This document shows, one piece after another, positions 45,588 to 54,339 of a DNA stretch of 64,000 bases (its first letter is position 1; every line of letters starts with the position of its first letter). The stretch comes from Pedobacter sp. W3I1 (GTDB lineage Bacteria; Bacteroidota; Bacteroidia; Sphingobacteriales; Sphingobacteriaceae), in assembly GCF_030816015.1 (NCBI RefSeq), contig NZ_JAUSXN010000001.1, forward strand, positions 2,604,001 to 2,668,000. The letters run 5' to 3'. Under the pieces are notes generated by a model. The model was not told the DNA's origin. It made no database searches and saw nothing but the letters and a program-made list of their open reading frames with translations. The translations under genes and the position numbers were made by a program.

Positions 45588-45800
45588 ATGAAGAATAAAT
45601 TAATTAAGCCTGCTTTAATTTTATGTTGTGGATTGCTCTTTGCCTGTAAAAACGGTAAGGTTAAAGAAATTGTTCGGGTAAAAGAGAAAAAGAAACCAGC
45701 AATTTGCTGCTCGTCCAATCTGCCATCACGCTTTGGCTTTAAAAAACTGACGAGTAATGTTAGACCATTTGGCGAAAAACAGGCTAAAAAGTCATTATAA
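45588..45800 (+). pseudogene. Truncated N-terminus resembling a formylglycine-generating-enzyme-like lipoprotein
   Basis: The start codon follows the sulfatase stop directly. The 70-residue product has a lipoprotein signal (MKNKLIKPALILCCGLLFAC, Cys20) and then KKKPAICCSSNLPSRFG. In Bacteroidota a short CC-x-x-x-LPxRF segment of this kind precedes the catalytic domain of FGE/SUMF1-like proteins next to sulfatases. The frame then changes character (FKKLTSNVRPFGEKQAKKSL) and ends, so the catalytic domain is missing. The FGE interpretation is inference from pattern memory; an unrelated small lipoprotein is possible. Confidence 0.5.
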
Positions 45801-45844
45801 AATTAATTCAAGGATATATCAGAAAGAAAATTTCTCGGCAAATT

Positions 45845-46275
45845 TGTCATGTTGAGCCTGTCGAAACACATACAAGTGTATTTAACTAAGTCCTTCGACA
45901 GGCTCAGGATGACAATTTGTTTTTGTGATACAGTCTCTTTTTTTTGAATCTGATATTGGGAGCATAGTAGAAGGATAATTTTTATGCCCCCCTGCAACCC
46001 TAAAAATGAAAAACTGTTTTTGCCCATTAGCCGCGGTTGAAGCGTTACCCTGCAGCAACGAGGTACGAGGCAGCGAAGCGTAAAAGCGTAAAACGGGAAG
46101 AAACTGAATGTTTTGTACAGGCATTGCGCTCCGGATCCAAACCAGTAATTTCTTCTCCTCGGTTTGAATGTTCACATGTTGAGAACTTAAATTAAATGGC
46201 CTGTGAGGACACAGACCATGGTGTAAGAGACAATGTTGCTATGTTGCAGAGATTCTTCGCTGCGCTCAGAATGAC
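45845..46275. repeat. REP-like intergenic repeats
   Basis: The gap 45801-46286 has no gene. It contains an inverted repeat: GTTGAGCCTGTCGAAAC (about 45851) against GTCCTTCGACAGGCTCAGGA (about 45891-45910). A second REP-like core TTCGCTGCGCTCAGAATGAC lies at 46256-46275. The sequence between (45930-46180) gives only overlapping short ORFs. These cores recur elsewhere in the window (for example 31050 and 31255). Confidence 0.65.
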
Positions 46276-46286
46276 AGTCTGTGTAA

Positions 46287-47556
46287 TTAATTTTCAAATA
46301 GATAACCACTGTAAGCCAGTCCTTTGGCTACGCTTTTAAAATTATCGCCAGAGTTTAATGGGATGTGAGGGAACTTGCGTTTAAACAAGTTTTGCACGGC
46401 CGAAACCATCGATGTTCCTCCAGTTAAAAACAAACAGTCAATATCTGCCGGGTTAATTTTGTATGTTTCCATAAACTGATCCAGGTAAGCATCGATTTTA
46501 TTGATGTCTTTTTCGATAATCGAATTATACTGTTCCAGCGAAATATTTTCATCAATCTCGATTTCCATGTTACTATAGGCGAAGGTAGAAACAGGCTGAT
46601 CTGAAAGTTCAATCTTTGTTTTCTCGATCGATCTGAACAAAGAATAACCCAGGTTATTTTCGATCAGGGTGATCAGGTTTTTAAACTTCGGATCGTTGCC
46701 AGAGTAATAGTAATATTCCTCAATCTCTTTCTGGATTTTTAAACCGTTAAAAAAGTTCATTTTATCCCAGGTACAAATATTGGCAAAAAGCGATTTCGGC
46801 ACATTTAAAACTTTGCCAGGAGTAGCCTCATACATGGTGTTTTTCCCGAAATAGGGTGTGCCTTTATCCCACATAAAAGCAGAATCAAGACTATCGCCAC
46901 CAATGTAGATACCACCAGACGCAATCATATCGTTTTTACGGTTTTTACTGCCTACCTTATCCGGATCGAGGATCAGGTAGGTGAAATCTGTTGTACCACC
47001 ACCTAAATCGGCTACTAAAACGCGTTCCTTCTTTTTGATTGTTTTTTCGTAGGCAAAAGCTGCCCCAATAGGTTCGAATTGAAAACGCACATCGGTAAAA
47101 CCCGCACTTTCAGCAGCTTTTTTTAACCTGGTTTGCGCCAGGGTATCTTTCATGGTATTGTCGTCATCAAAGAAAACCGGGCGGCCGATAATGGCTTTGT
47201 GGCAATCGTAGCCCGTAATCAGGTCAGCTTTTTCTTTCAGGTCTTTAAGAATCAGGGTAACCAGATCAGAAGCTGTATATCTTTTATTATGGATACGGGT
47301 TTCGGTAAAAGTAGTTCTCGAAAGGATCTGTTTGATGGATTTGATGAAGCGACCTTTCATGCCATCGTTCAGGTAAGCATCTATTGCTTTTTCGCCAACA
47401 ATATGACTTTCACCATCAATCATGCTTTTTACTTCTGTAAAATAGATTAACGAGGGAATAGAAATCGTATCTACAATTTCTTTCTTTCTCTTCATCAAAA
47501 ATAGAAAGTGCCGAATTGGTTGTTCCAAAATCGATTCCGTATAAAAACTTGCTCAT
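46287..47556 (-). pseudogene. Hsp70-family ATPase, frameshifted at a GAAA repeat
   Basis: The natural start is the ATG at 47556: MSKFLYGIDFGTTNSALSIF gives the phosphate-1 loop of Hsp70. The frame then breaks in a tetranucleotide tract (three GAAA units on the minus strand, 47477-47488). The main frame continues KKEIVDTISIPSLIYFTE to 46287, with VLVADLGGGTTDFTYLI (phosphate 2) and CLFLTGGTSMVSAV (adenosine loop). Removing one 4-nt unit reads DEEKEIVDTI without interruption, so the coding sequence is about 420 residues when in frame. It is likely a chaperone-like ATPase of the YegD type. Confidence 0.8.
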
Positions 47557-47710
47557 GGTTTGGTATGCTGTGGTTGGCGACTAAAATGGGGTTGCGAAAG
47601 TATTAAAAAAAAGCGAGGCCTGAAAGCTTTATAAGCTAAAAATATCACTTATAAATAAAGTCTTATTCTGTATATTTAAGAAATTGTTTACACCCTAAAT
47701 TAAAACACAG

Positions 47711-48679
47711 TTGAAAACCGCCAAACTCTTTTTACTGGGTTTAATGCTCCAGCTTTTCTGCATCATTACAGTTTCTTTAGCACAGAAAAATACACCAGAT
47801 ACCGTAAAAACCGGAATTTACGTTACCAGTATACACGATATAGATTTTAAAGACAAAGAATATACCATTAACTTCTGGCTGTGGCTAAAATATAAAAACA
47901 AAGAATTTAATTTTGTTGATAACCTTGAAGTGCCTCAAGCTAAAACGGTTAGTAAGTCGTTTTCTACCATCGATACCACAGGGAATGAAGTATACATGCT
48001 GATGAAGCTGCAATGCGTAATGAAAGATTCGTGGTCGATTAACAATTTTCCATTCGACCATCAACTGCTGAGGCTTTCTGTAGAAAATTCACAATTCGAT
48101 TCCTCATCATTGATATTTGTGCCTGATACGCTGGGCAAACAATTTGATCCGCGATTTACATTACGCGGGTGGAATATCGACAGTTTAAAAACTTCTGCAG
48201 CTAATAAAATTTATGAAACGGCTTTTGGCGATCCAGGTATAAAAGTGCCAAGAACCGAATATAGTAGTTATAAGGTGAGGATTGGAATTAGCAGAGATGC
48301 TTTTGGCCTGTTCTGGAAAATGTTTTTGGGTATGTATGTGGCATTCTTAATTGCCTATATGTGTTTTTATATCCATGCAGATAGTATCGATTCGCGTTTT
48401 GGGTTAAGCGTAGGTTCTCTTTTTGCCGTAATTGGTAATAAATACATTATTGATGGTTCACTTCCCGAATCCACAACTTTTACACTGGTAGATACCCTGC
48501 ACGGCATCACCCTTATATTTATTCTGATTGTTATTATATCCACAGCCTTTTCACTTAAGATGATTAAAAGAGGGAAGGAAGAAAAAGCTCAAAAATTTGA
48601 CCGGATTTTTTCTCTTACACTTTTGGTAATTTATATCGTTTTAAATGTTTTTTTTATCGTAAAAGCTATAAATGCTTAG
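47711..48679 (+). CDS. Pentameric ligand-gated ion channel (Cys-loop-receptor) homologue
   Basis: 322 residues. An N-terminal signal is followed by a beta-rich ligand-binding domain (about 26-195) with FWLWLKY and the signature WSINNFPFDHQLLRLSVEN, similar to prokaryotic GLIC/ELIC. Four membrane helices follow: about 199-222, a GLSVGSLFAVIGNKYI segment, a TLHGITLIFILIVIISTAFS segment, and the C-terminal LTLLVIYIVLNVFFIV. The only start giving a signal peptide is a TTG at 47711, with an in-frame stop a few codons upstream. It is divergent from the Hsp70-family gene; no ligand is indicated. Confidence 0.75.
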   Translation: MKTAKLFLLGLMLQLFCIITVSLAQKNTPDTVKTGIYVTSIHDIDFKDKEYTINFWLWLKYKNKEFNFVDNLEVPQAKTVSKSFSTIDTTGNEVYMLMKLQCVMKDSWSINNFPFDHQLLRLSVENSQFDSSSLIFVPDTLGKQFDPRFTLRGWNIDSLKTSAANKIYETAFGDPGIKVPRTEYSSYKVRIGISRDAFGLFWKMFLGMYVAFLIAYMCFYIHADSIDSRFGLSVGSLFAVIGNKYIIDGSLPESTTFTLVDTLHGITLIFILIVIISTAFSLKMIKRGKEEKAQKFDRIFSLTLLVIYIVLNVFFIVKAINA

Positions 48680-48686
48680 CCGAAGA

Positions 48687-50780
48687 TTAAAATAACTCAC
48701 TTGTACCCAAATGGGCGTTTACAATGCGGGTAATCTGCTGGCCAAGTTCTTTTGCATTGCCAATCCCTACGCTTTTAAGTGCTGCCAGTTGGTCGGTAGT
48801 TCTGGGCATTTTTTCGGCAATAGAAAGTAGTGCTAAGTCAGAAAGTACAGCATAATCCTGGGTGCCCCGTTGCTGTGCGATTGTTTTCCGCCATTCGACC
48901 AGGTTTTTATAAACCTGTGGATTGGAAATCTCTTTTGGTTTGATGCTCGATTTAACCGGTTTTTTCTCCGGTTGTTTATTGCCTGCTGCGTGCAAAGTAT
49001 TGATATAATCTTTGATCGAAAAGGGGTTCCACGAAATTTTAAATAAAGCCAGCTTGATCTGGAGTGCATCTTTACAATCATTTAATGCCGTAAGCAGTTT
49101 ATCAGAGTGTGTATCATTATAAAAGTTGATGGCCACAATTCTAGCCGTTAAGGTAATAAGCTGTTCCAGTTTTGGAACGAAATAATCAGATGCTTTTTGC
49201 AAACGTTCCATAAAAGCACTTTCATTTGCCGGATTTTCATCGGTACTTATTTTAGAAAATTCCTTTGCAATAAAATTCCTGGCTACTTTAAAAATCTCGT
49301 GCTGAAGAATCTGGGTTCCCTGTTCGTAAATAGATAAAAAGGCATTTTTCTCGTCTTTGTCGATCAGTTTGGAACGCCCGAGTTTTTCCCAATCTTTGGC
49401 GATCAGCGAGAAATCCAGCAATTCATGGATCAATCCCCAGGCATATTGCTGACTATAACGTGCAAGCAGATCAGCTGTAGGTTTATCCTGGTGAGTGGTT
49501 TTTGTGAAACTGATGACCTTTGCATCGGTAATGATGTTTTCGGCAACCACAGGTGATTTTAAGATAAGTCCTTCTAAACTTCTGCAACGGCTGAGTGCTA
49601 CGTAAGCCTGTCCGTGGGTAAATGCGGTGCTTACATCAACTATGGCCTGATCAAAGGTTAATCCCTGGCTTTTATGTACAGTAATGGCCCAGGCCAGTTT
49701 AAAAGGATACTGAGAGAATGATCCGGTGCTGGTTTCGTCGATTTTATTTTCTTCGGCACTCAGGCTATATTTAACATTTTGCCAGATTTCTTTTTCTACT
49801 TCGATTTCCCTGCCGCCATTAGTGAAAGTTACTTTTATCGAATCTTGATTAATTGCAGTTATTTTTGCCGCTTTGCCATTATAAAATTGCTTTTTGCCCG
49901 AGGAATCATTTTTGATAAAGATGACTTGCGCACCCAGTTTTAACTGAAGTTTTTCATCGGTAGGATAGGCATCCTTAGGGAAATCGCCACTTACTTCTGC
50001 ATTGAATTCGAAAATTTCTCCTTGTAACTTTTCTAAACAGCCCTGGTTAATTTCGTTAACCAGCTGGTTATGGGTCGTTAAAGTAATGTAGTCATCTTTC
50101 CATTCCTGATCTAAAGATGGATCGTAACGTTCGTTCAGTTTTGCAAGAAGGTCAGCGTCGAGACTGTTTTCTCGCATGCCGTTCAAAATATCCAGAAATA
50201 TGGGGTCTGATTGGCGGTAAACTTTATCTAAAGTAAAGGTAAGCATTGGCGTAGACCTGAAAACCAGGCTATCGAAAAAGTAGGGACTGGAATAGTAACT
50301 CCCCAGGATGTGCCAGGCATCATGAAAAATAGGAGAGAGCTGGTAAAGATCACCAATCATTAATACCTGAACGCCACCAAAGGGGCGGTTAGAGCCTTTA
50401 ACGCGCTTTAAAGTGCGGTCGATAAAATCAATTAGATCAACTCTAACCATACTAATCTCATCAATGATTAATAAATCAAGGCAGCGTAATAACCTTGTTT
50501 TTTCATCCGAGTATTTAAAATTCGTTTCCGCATTTTCATCAACAACCGGAACCAAAGGGCCGAAAGGAATCTGAAAAAAGGAGTGAAGCGTTACGCCACC
50601 AGCATTTATTGCCGCCACAGCAGTAGGTGCAACAATGGCAAAATTCTTTTTTGTGGTATCCCTAATCTTGCGTAGGAGGGTAGTTTTACCTGTTCCAGCT
50701 TTACCAGTTAGAAAAACAGGCTGGTTGGTGGTGGTTAAAAAATCTAAAAGAAGTTGGTTGTCCGGATCGGGCGTATTCAT
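48687..50780 (-). CDS. PIF1-type SF1B helicase with C-terminal HRDC-like domain
   Basis: 697 residues. Motif I is GKAGTGKTT (26-34, Lys32); Walker B is LLIIDEISMV; further motifs are IGDLYQLSPI and, late in the core, WAITVHKSQGLTFDQAIVDV and GQAYVALSRCRSLEGL. The last about 90 residues (YKNLVEWRKTIAQQRGTQDY to the end) form an HRDC-like nucleic-acid-binding domain. PIF1 enzymes unwind DNA 5'-3' and resolve G-quadruplexes and R-loops. It converges on the channel gene. Confidence 0.93.
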   Translation of the reverse strand: MNTPDPDNQLLLDFLTTTNQPVFLTGKAGTGKTTLLRKIRDTTKKNFAIVAPTAVAAINAGGVTLHSFFQIPFGPLVPVVDENAETNFKYSDEKTRLLRCLDLLIIDEISMVRVDLIDFIDRTLKRVKGSNRPFGGVQVLMIGDLYQLSPIFHDAWHILGSYYSSPYFFDSLVFRSTPMLTFTLDKVYRQSDPIFLDILNGMRENSLDADLLAKLNERYDPSLDQEWKDDYITLTTHNQLVNEINQGCLEKLQGEIFEFNAEVSGDFPKDAYPTDEKLQLKLGAQVIFIKNDSSGKKQFYNGKAAKITAINQDSIKVTFTNGGREIEVEKEIWQNVKYSLSAEENKIDETSTGSFSQYPFKLAWAITVHKSQGLTFDQAIVDVSTAFTHGQAYVALSRCRSLEGLILKSPVVAENIITDAKVISFTKTTHQDKPTADLLARYSQQYAWGLIHELLDFSLIAKDWEKLGRSKLIDKDEKNAFLSIYEQGTQILQHEIFKVARNFIAKEFSKISTDENPANESAFMERLQKASDYFVPKLEQLITLTARIVAINFYNDTHSDKLLTALNDCKDALQIKLALFKISWNPFSIKDYINTLHAAGNKQPEKKPVKSSIKPKEISNPQVYKNLVEWRKTIAQQRGTQDYAVLSDLALLSIAEKMPRTTDQLAALKSVGIGNAKELGQQITRIVNAHLGTSELF

Positions 50781-51005
50781 ATCAATTACAAAATTAACCT
50801 ATTCGAAATTGATTTAAGGACAGATTAATTGGTGTTTTATCCACAATTTTATTCAGAAAAGAGGATCAATAAAATGAAAAATAAAATTAAGCACTTGAAA
50901 ATGAGTTTATATTCTTTCTTTTTATGAAAAAATGCGGAAAACATTTTCGAAAATTCAATTCAAATTTGTAACATTGCACTCGCAAAAAAGGATAACCTTT
51001 TTTCC

Positions 51006-51079
51006 GGGCCTATAGCTCAGCTGGTTAGAGTAGAAGACTCATAATCTTTTGGTCCCTGGTTCGAGCCCAGGTGGGCCCA
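51006..51079 (+). tRNA. tRNA-Met (anticodon CAU), elongator or Ile2 type
   Basis: A 74-nt cloverleaf: acceptor GGGCCTA (51006-51012) with TGGGCCC (51072-51078), D arm GCTC...GAG, anticodon loop CTCATAA, T arm CCTGGTTCGAGCCCAGG, discriminator A. The anticodon CAU can decode Met or, if lysidine-modified, Ile. The G1:C72 pair argues against initiator tRNA. CCA is not encoded. An integrase remnant lies just downstream. Confidence 0.93.
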
Positions 51080-51092
51080 CTTACAAAAAGTC

Positions 51093-51122
51093 GCCCTTCA
51101 GGATAGCCTGAGGGGCTTTTTT
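51093..51122 (+). terminator. Intrinsic terminator of the tRNA-Met transcript
   Basis: GCCCTTCAGG, a 4-nt loop, CCTGAGGGGC, then TTTTTT. A strong GC hairpin with a U-run 14 nt after the tRNA 3' end. Confidence 0.88.
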
Positions 51123-51280
51123 GTGTCTTTTAAAGCCGTTTCTGACAATTTTTGATTGTTTCTTCCGATTTTGCGCTTAAGATTCAACAGCATTTTTTGA
51201 TTAATTTAGTAGAGGAAACTTAGGAGCTTTGCTCGGTTTCATCTAAAACTTAGGGGGTAATAAATCTAATATTTGAATCT

Positions 51281-51738
51281 ATGGCAACTGTTTCAGCAAT
51301 CGTAATTAAAAAAGATCAAAAAGCTGATCAAACATGGAATGTGAAGATCAGAATTTGGCACGATAAAAACCGGCTTACATTGATACTGAACATTTCGTGT
51401 CAATAAAACAACTTGGTAAAAAGGATACACTTATCATCAAGGATAACTTTATCTTGATAGGGTTGCCTTCATTACTGAAAGTGTATCGAGATTGGATCAG
51501 CGATAATGATACATTTGTTAGAAGAGCTTCTGCATTTGAAATCCGAGATAAATTGGTTGCTGTTAAAGAAGGTCAGGTGTCCGAAGTAATCGACTTCTTA
51601 GCCTTCTGTAAGGGCTTCATTGATACTAAAAAGAAAACTCCCGAAGCGAGCAGTGCTAAGCCGCTTGTAACCGTCTATAACAGTTTAGTTGATTATTTCA
51701 GATCGGATTACCTGCCTATTACGGAGATCAATTATTAA
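51281..51738 (+). pseudogene. Truncated and frameshifted tyrosine-recombinase (integrase) N-terminus
   Basis: The ATG at 51281 starts MATVSAIVIKKDQKADQTWN and reads VKIRIWHDKNRL, then a frameshift near 51376; the other frame continues YIDTEHFVSIKQLGKKD and ends SDYLPITEINY at 51738. This matches the N-terminal arm-binding and SAM-like regions of Bacteroidota phage-type integrases. The catalytic domain with R-H-x-x-R-Y residues is missing. It lies 200 nt from the tRNA-Met gene, a typical integration target, so it is probably the relic of an island. Confidence 0.75.
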
Positions 51739-51774
51739 TCAAAACTAATCTATACAAGCCCGTGTTCTTATAGT

Positions 51775-52392
51775 ATGCGTACCAAGGACAGAAGGGCCTG
51801 TATTTCAGTCATACAAGAATGGACATATAAGCACCATAAGGGGATATTAATCGGTGGAATCTTAGGATTCTCATTGACTGCGGCATACCTGCTTTCCCGT
51901 AAAAAAAAGAATGCAGGTGTACCTGACGGAACTAAAGAACCCAATTTAAATATGGAAAGGTATATTTTCGAGATTCACACTGATGATGGTGATAAACAGG
52001 CAATAGTTGAAAGTAGCGGTGAATGTTATAGTGTAAGCCTTGACGGACGTTATACCGGCAGTATGTGGCGTGATGAAGGTCGGGGCATGCAGTGGAATAC
52101 TTTAGATGAAGAATTGACTCCTCATCTGTGGGAAATTGCGGGCCAGCTTTCTGAAGCCTTTTCCCGCAAAGGCTTTCCTTCGCTATTGAAGGGTGCATAT
52201 CCTGAAATTATTTCCACAGAATGGAAGAGCAGCGAGACTTTGGAGGTATTGATATCCAATGAGGCTGATCTTGACGTTTTTGGTGTTTTTTTACAAGATG
52301 AAGTGTCTAATCTTGTTGAGTTTGAAGAACATATGGACTTGATCGTAAAAAAACCTGATAACGCGTACTTCATCATTGTTGGCATCAATTAG
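51775..52392 (+). CDS. Hypothetical membrane-anchored protein
   Basis: 205 residues. A membrane helix near the N-terminus (ILIGGILGFSLTAAYLL, about 24-40) is followed by a basic KKKN and a soluble domain of about 140 residues (from NMERYIFEIHTDDGD onward). The soluble part alternates strands and helices with no recognised motif. It follows the integrase relic and precedes PAS kinase genes. No family is recognised. Confidence 0.55.
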   Translation: MRTKDRRACISVIQEWTYKHHKGILIGGILGFSLTAAYLLSRKKKNAGVPDGTKEPNLNMERYIFEIHTDDGDKQAIVESSGECYSVSLDGRYTGSMWRDEGRGMQWNTLDEELTPHLWEIAGQLSEAFSRKGFPSLLKGAYPEIISTEWKSSETLEVLISNEADLDVFGVFLQDEVSNLVEFEEHMDLIVKKPDNAYFIIVGIN

Positions 52393-52801
52393 CATGCCTG
52401 TCAATAAAAAGATTTTATACTTACTTACAAATTCAGAATCCTTTTAGCCATTGATTGTCCTTCTGTGTCATATAATTTCTATAGGCGAAAGTGATTTCAA
52501 ATTTCCTTTCAACCTGTTAAAATTCTTCGGAGGGATTTAAAATATTCTGAGTATTCATGTTTGTAAAATTTATTTACACCTTAATATTAGCTCCTATTCG
52601 CTGTTGTAAAATAATAGTTTCCGTTTTGATCCTAATAATTTGGTTGCTCTGAGATACCCTCCATTAATTGCTTGATGGTAAACCCAAATTGTACTCTCCT
52701 TAAAGTTTTACTGAAATACCAGTAGACAAAGAAAAATAAATTTTAATCGCTATCTTTCGCATAGAATTTTGCAATACAGAAATGTTTGTTCGACTATACC
52801 T
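52393..52801. other. Intergenic region with no gene seen
   Basis: An AT-rich 409-bp stretch between the unknown membrane protein and the PAS kinase. No open frame, RNA gene or strong hairpin is evident in either direction. It should hold the promoter of the kinase at 52802. Confidence 0.5.
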
Positions 52802-53926
52802 ATGGAAGACACAAAAAAACTGAAAGAAAAGCTTGCCCATTACGAAAAAGAAAATGAAGATCTGAAACTTAAGGTTGAAGAACTGACTGATTTCTTTGAA
52901 AACGCTTCGATGCCACTTCACTGGGTGGATGGAGAAGGAATAATTATATGGGCTAATCAAGCTGAACTTGATGCTTTGGGGTATGCAAAGGAAGAGTATA
53001 TCGGATTCCCGATCAGTAACTTTCATGCAGACCAGGAAGTTATACAGGACATACTGACGCGTCTTACCAATAATGAAACACTGCTGGATTATTCCGCCAA
53101 ACTTCAATGCAAGGACGGATCAATCAAGCATGTACTGATCAATTCCAATGTTCTTCGAAAAAACGGAAAATTTGTTCATACCCGCTGTTTTACTAGAGAT
53201 ATTACCGAAAAAATACGAGAGGATCAGCGCAAAAGTGACTTCGTTTCTTTGGTAAGTCACGAATTAAAAACTCCATTGACTACTATCAGTTCTTATAGTC
53301 AGCTACTGATGAAAAACACCAAAAAGGACGAAGGGATAAATTTTCAGGCAGCTACAAAGATTCAGGCTCAAGCTAAAAAAATGACCGCTATGATTCATGA
53401 CTTTCTGAATCTGGCAAGGGTGGAGGAAGGCCAAATACGCCTTAATGAAGAAACTTTTGAATTATATCCATTGGTTGAGGAAATTACCGGAGATGCCCGC
53501 ATATTAGACACCAAGCATAAAGTTAGACTAATTGATTGCGAAGCGGTTACACTTTTTGCTGATCGTGAGAAAATAGGACAAGTCCTAATGAACCTGTTAA
53601 GCAACGCCATCAAATATTCGCCTATGGGTGGTACGATCACTATTGGCTGTAGAAAGCAGCCGGGAAAAGTAAATATCTACGTAAGTGACGAAGGCCTGGG
53701 TATCAGTAAAACAGATCAAAAAAGACTGTTTGAACGTTTCTACAGGGTAACTAATGATAAAGTGAAAACCATAGGGGGGTTCGGTATTGGACTTTACCTG
53801 GTAGCTGAAATCCTGCGTCAGCACAACAGCCAAATTCAGGTTTACAGTCAGGAAGACGAAGGATCAACTTTTCATTTTGATTTAGAAATGGTAATTTCAA
53901 ACAAAACGACTACTTTCAGGTTCTGA
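52802..53926 (+). CDS. PAS-domain sensor histidine kinase
   Basis: 374 residues from the ATG at 52802 (MEDTKKLKEKLAHYEKENED); an in-frame TTG at 52769 is the only longer alternative. A short coiled coil (1-25) leads into a PAS domain (about 30-145: PLHWVDGEGIIIWANQAELD, YIGFPISNFHAD, DGSIKHVLINSNV). HisKA has LVSHELKTPLTTISS with His153; HATPase_c has LLSNAIKYSPMGG, SDEGLGIS and GGFGIGLYLVAEIL. It is cytoplasmic, with no receiver domain. The partner regulator is unknown; the CheY-like gene at 56710 is a candidate. Confidence 0.93.
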   Translation: MEDTKKLKEKLAHYEKENEDLKLKVEELTDFFENASMPLHWVDGEGIIIWANQAELDALGYAKEEYIGFPISNFHADQEVIQDILTRLTNNETLLDYSAKLQCKDGSIKHVLINSNVLRKNGKFVHTRCFTRDITEKIREDQRKSDFVSLVSHELKTPLTTISSYSQLLMKNTKKDEGINFQAATKIQAQAKKMTAMIHDFLNLARVEEGQIRLNEETFELYPLVEEITGDARILDTKHKVRLIDCEAVTLFADREKIGQVLMNLLSNAIKYSPMGGTITIGCRKQPGKVNIYVSDEGLGISKTDQKRLFERFYRVTNDKVKTIGGFGIGLYLVAEILRQHNSQIQVYSQEDEGSTFHFDLEMVISNKTTTFRF

Positions 53927-54009
53927 TAGTACAAAAACCGACTTATGGGTAAACGTGCATTCACGGGTGTAGTTATGGAGAATATGGACAAAAGATGGAG
54001 AATACCTAA

Positions 54010-54084
54010 GAACGATTTATGGGCATGTTAAGCCACGAAATCAAGACACCATTGACCCTGCTTAGCATACTTCCGGTTATTTGA
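54010..54084 (+). pseudogene. Fragment of a histidine kinase (H-box)
   Basis: The gap 53927-54339 has no intact gene, but 54010-54084 encodes ERFMGMLSHEIKTPLTLLSI before a stop, an unmistakable HisKA phosphorylation motif. It is preceded by a stop (TAA 54007-54009) and is probably the remnant of a decayed or recombined kinase gene. The rest of the gap shows nothing further. Confidence 0.55.
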
Positions 54085-54339
54085 ATCGCGGTCAAAGCAA
54101 AGCGCTGACGGGATCATCCATTGCACATGATCACATTCCGCTCCTATAAGAGTTACTACCTTCGCAACCTGGCTATAGTGGTGAAAATATCCTTTACAGT
54201 CTGGTTTAAAATAATTTATCATTAACAAAATGAATGTTGAAAGATCGCAAAATTTGCACAAAAGTGCAGAAATACCCAAAGCCCGGCCGGGCAAGTGGTT
54301 TAATTTGATACCTTTAACAGCTTAATCATATCTACCATT

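Noticed and set aside
45882-46175. 97-residue minus-strand ORF in the REP-rich gap
   Set aside because: Its end translates the REP core (CHPEPVEG-like), a common artefact of repeats, and no family or promoter supports it.
51006-51079. Initiator tRNA-fMet
   Set aside because: The acceptor begins with a G1:C72 pair; bacterial initiators have a mismatch at 1:72. An elongator Met or Ile2 tRNA fits better.
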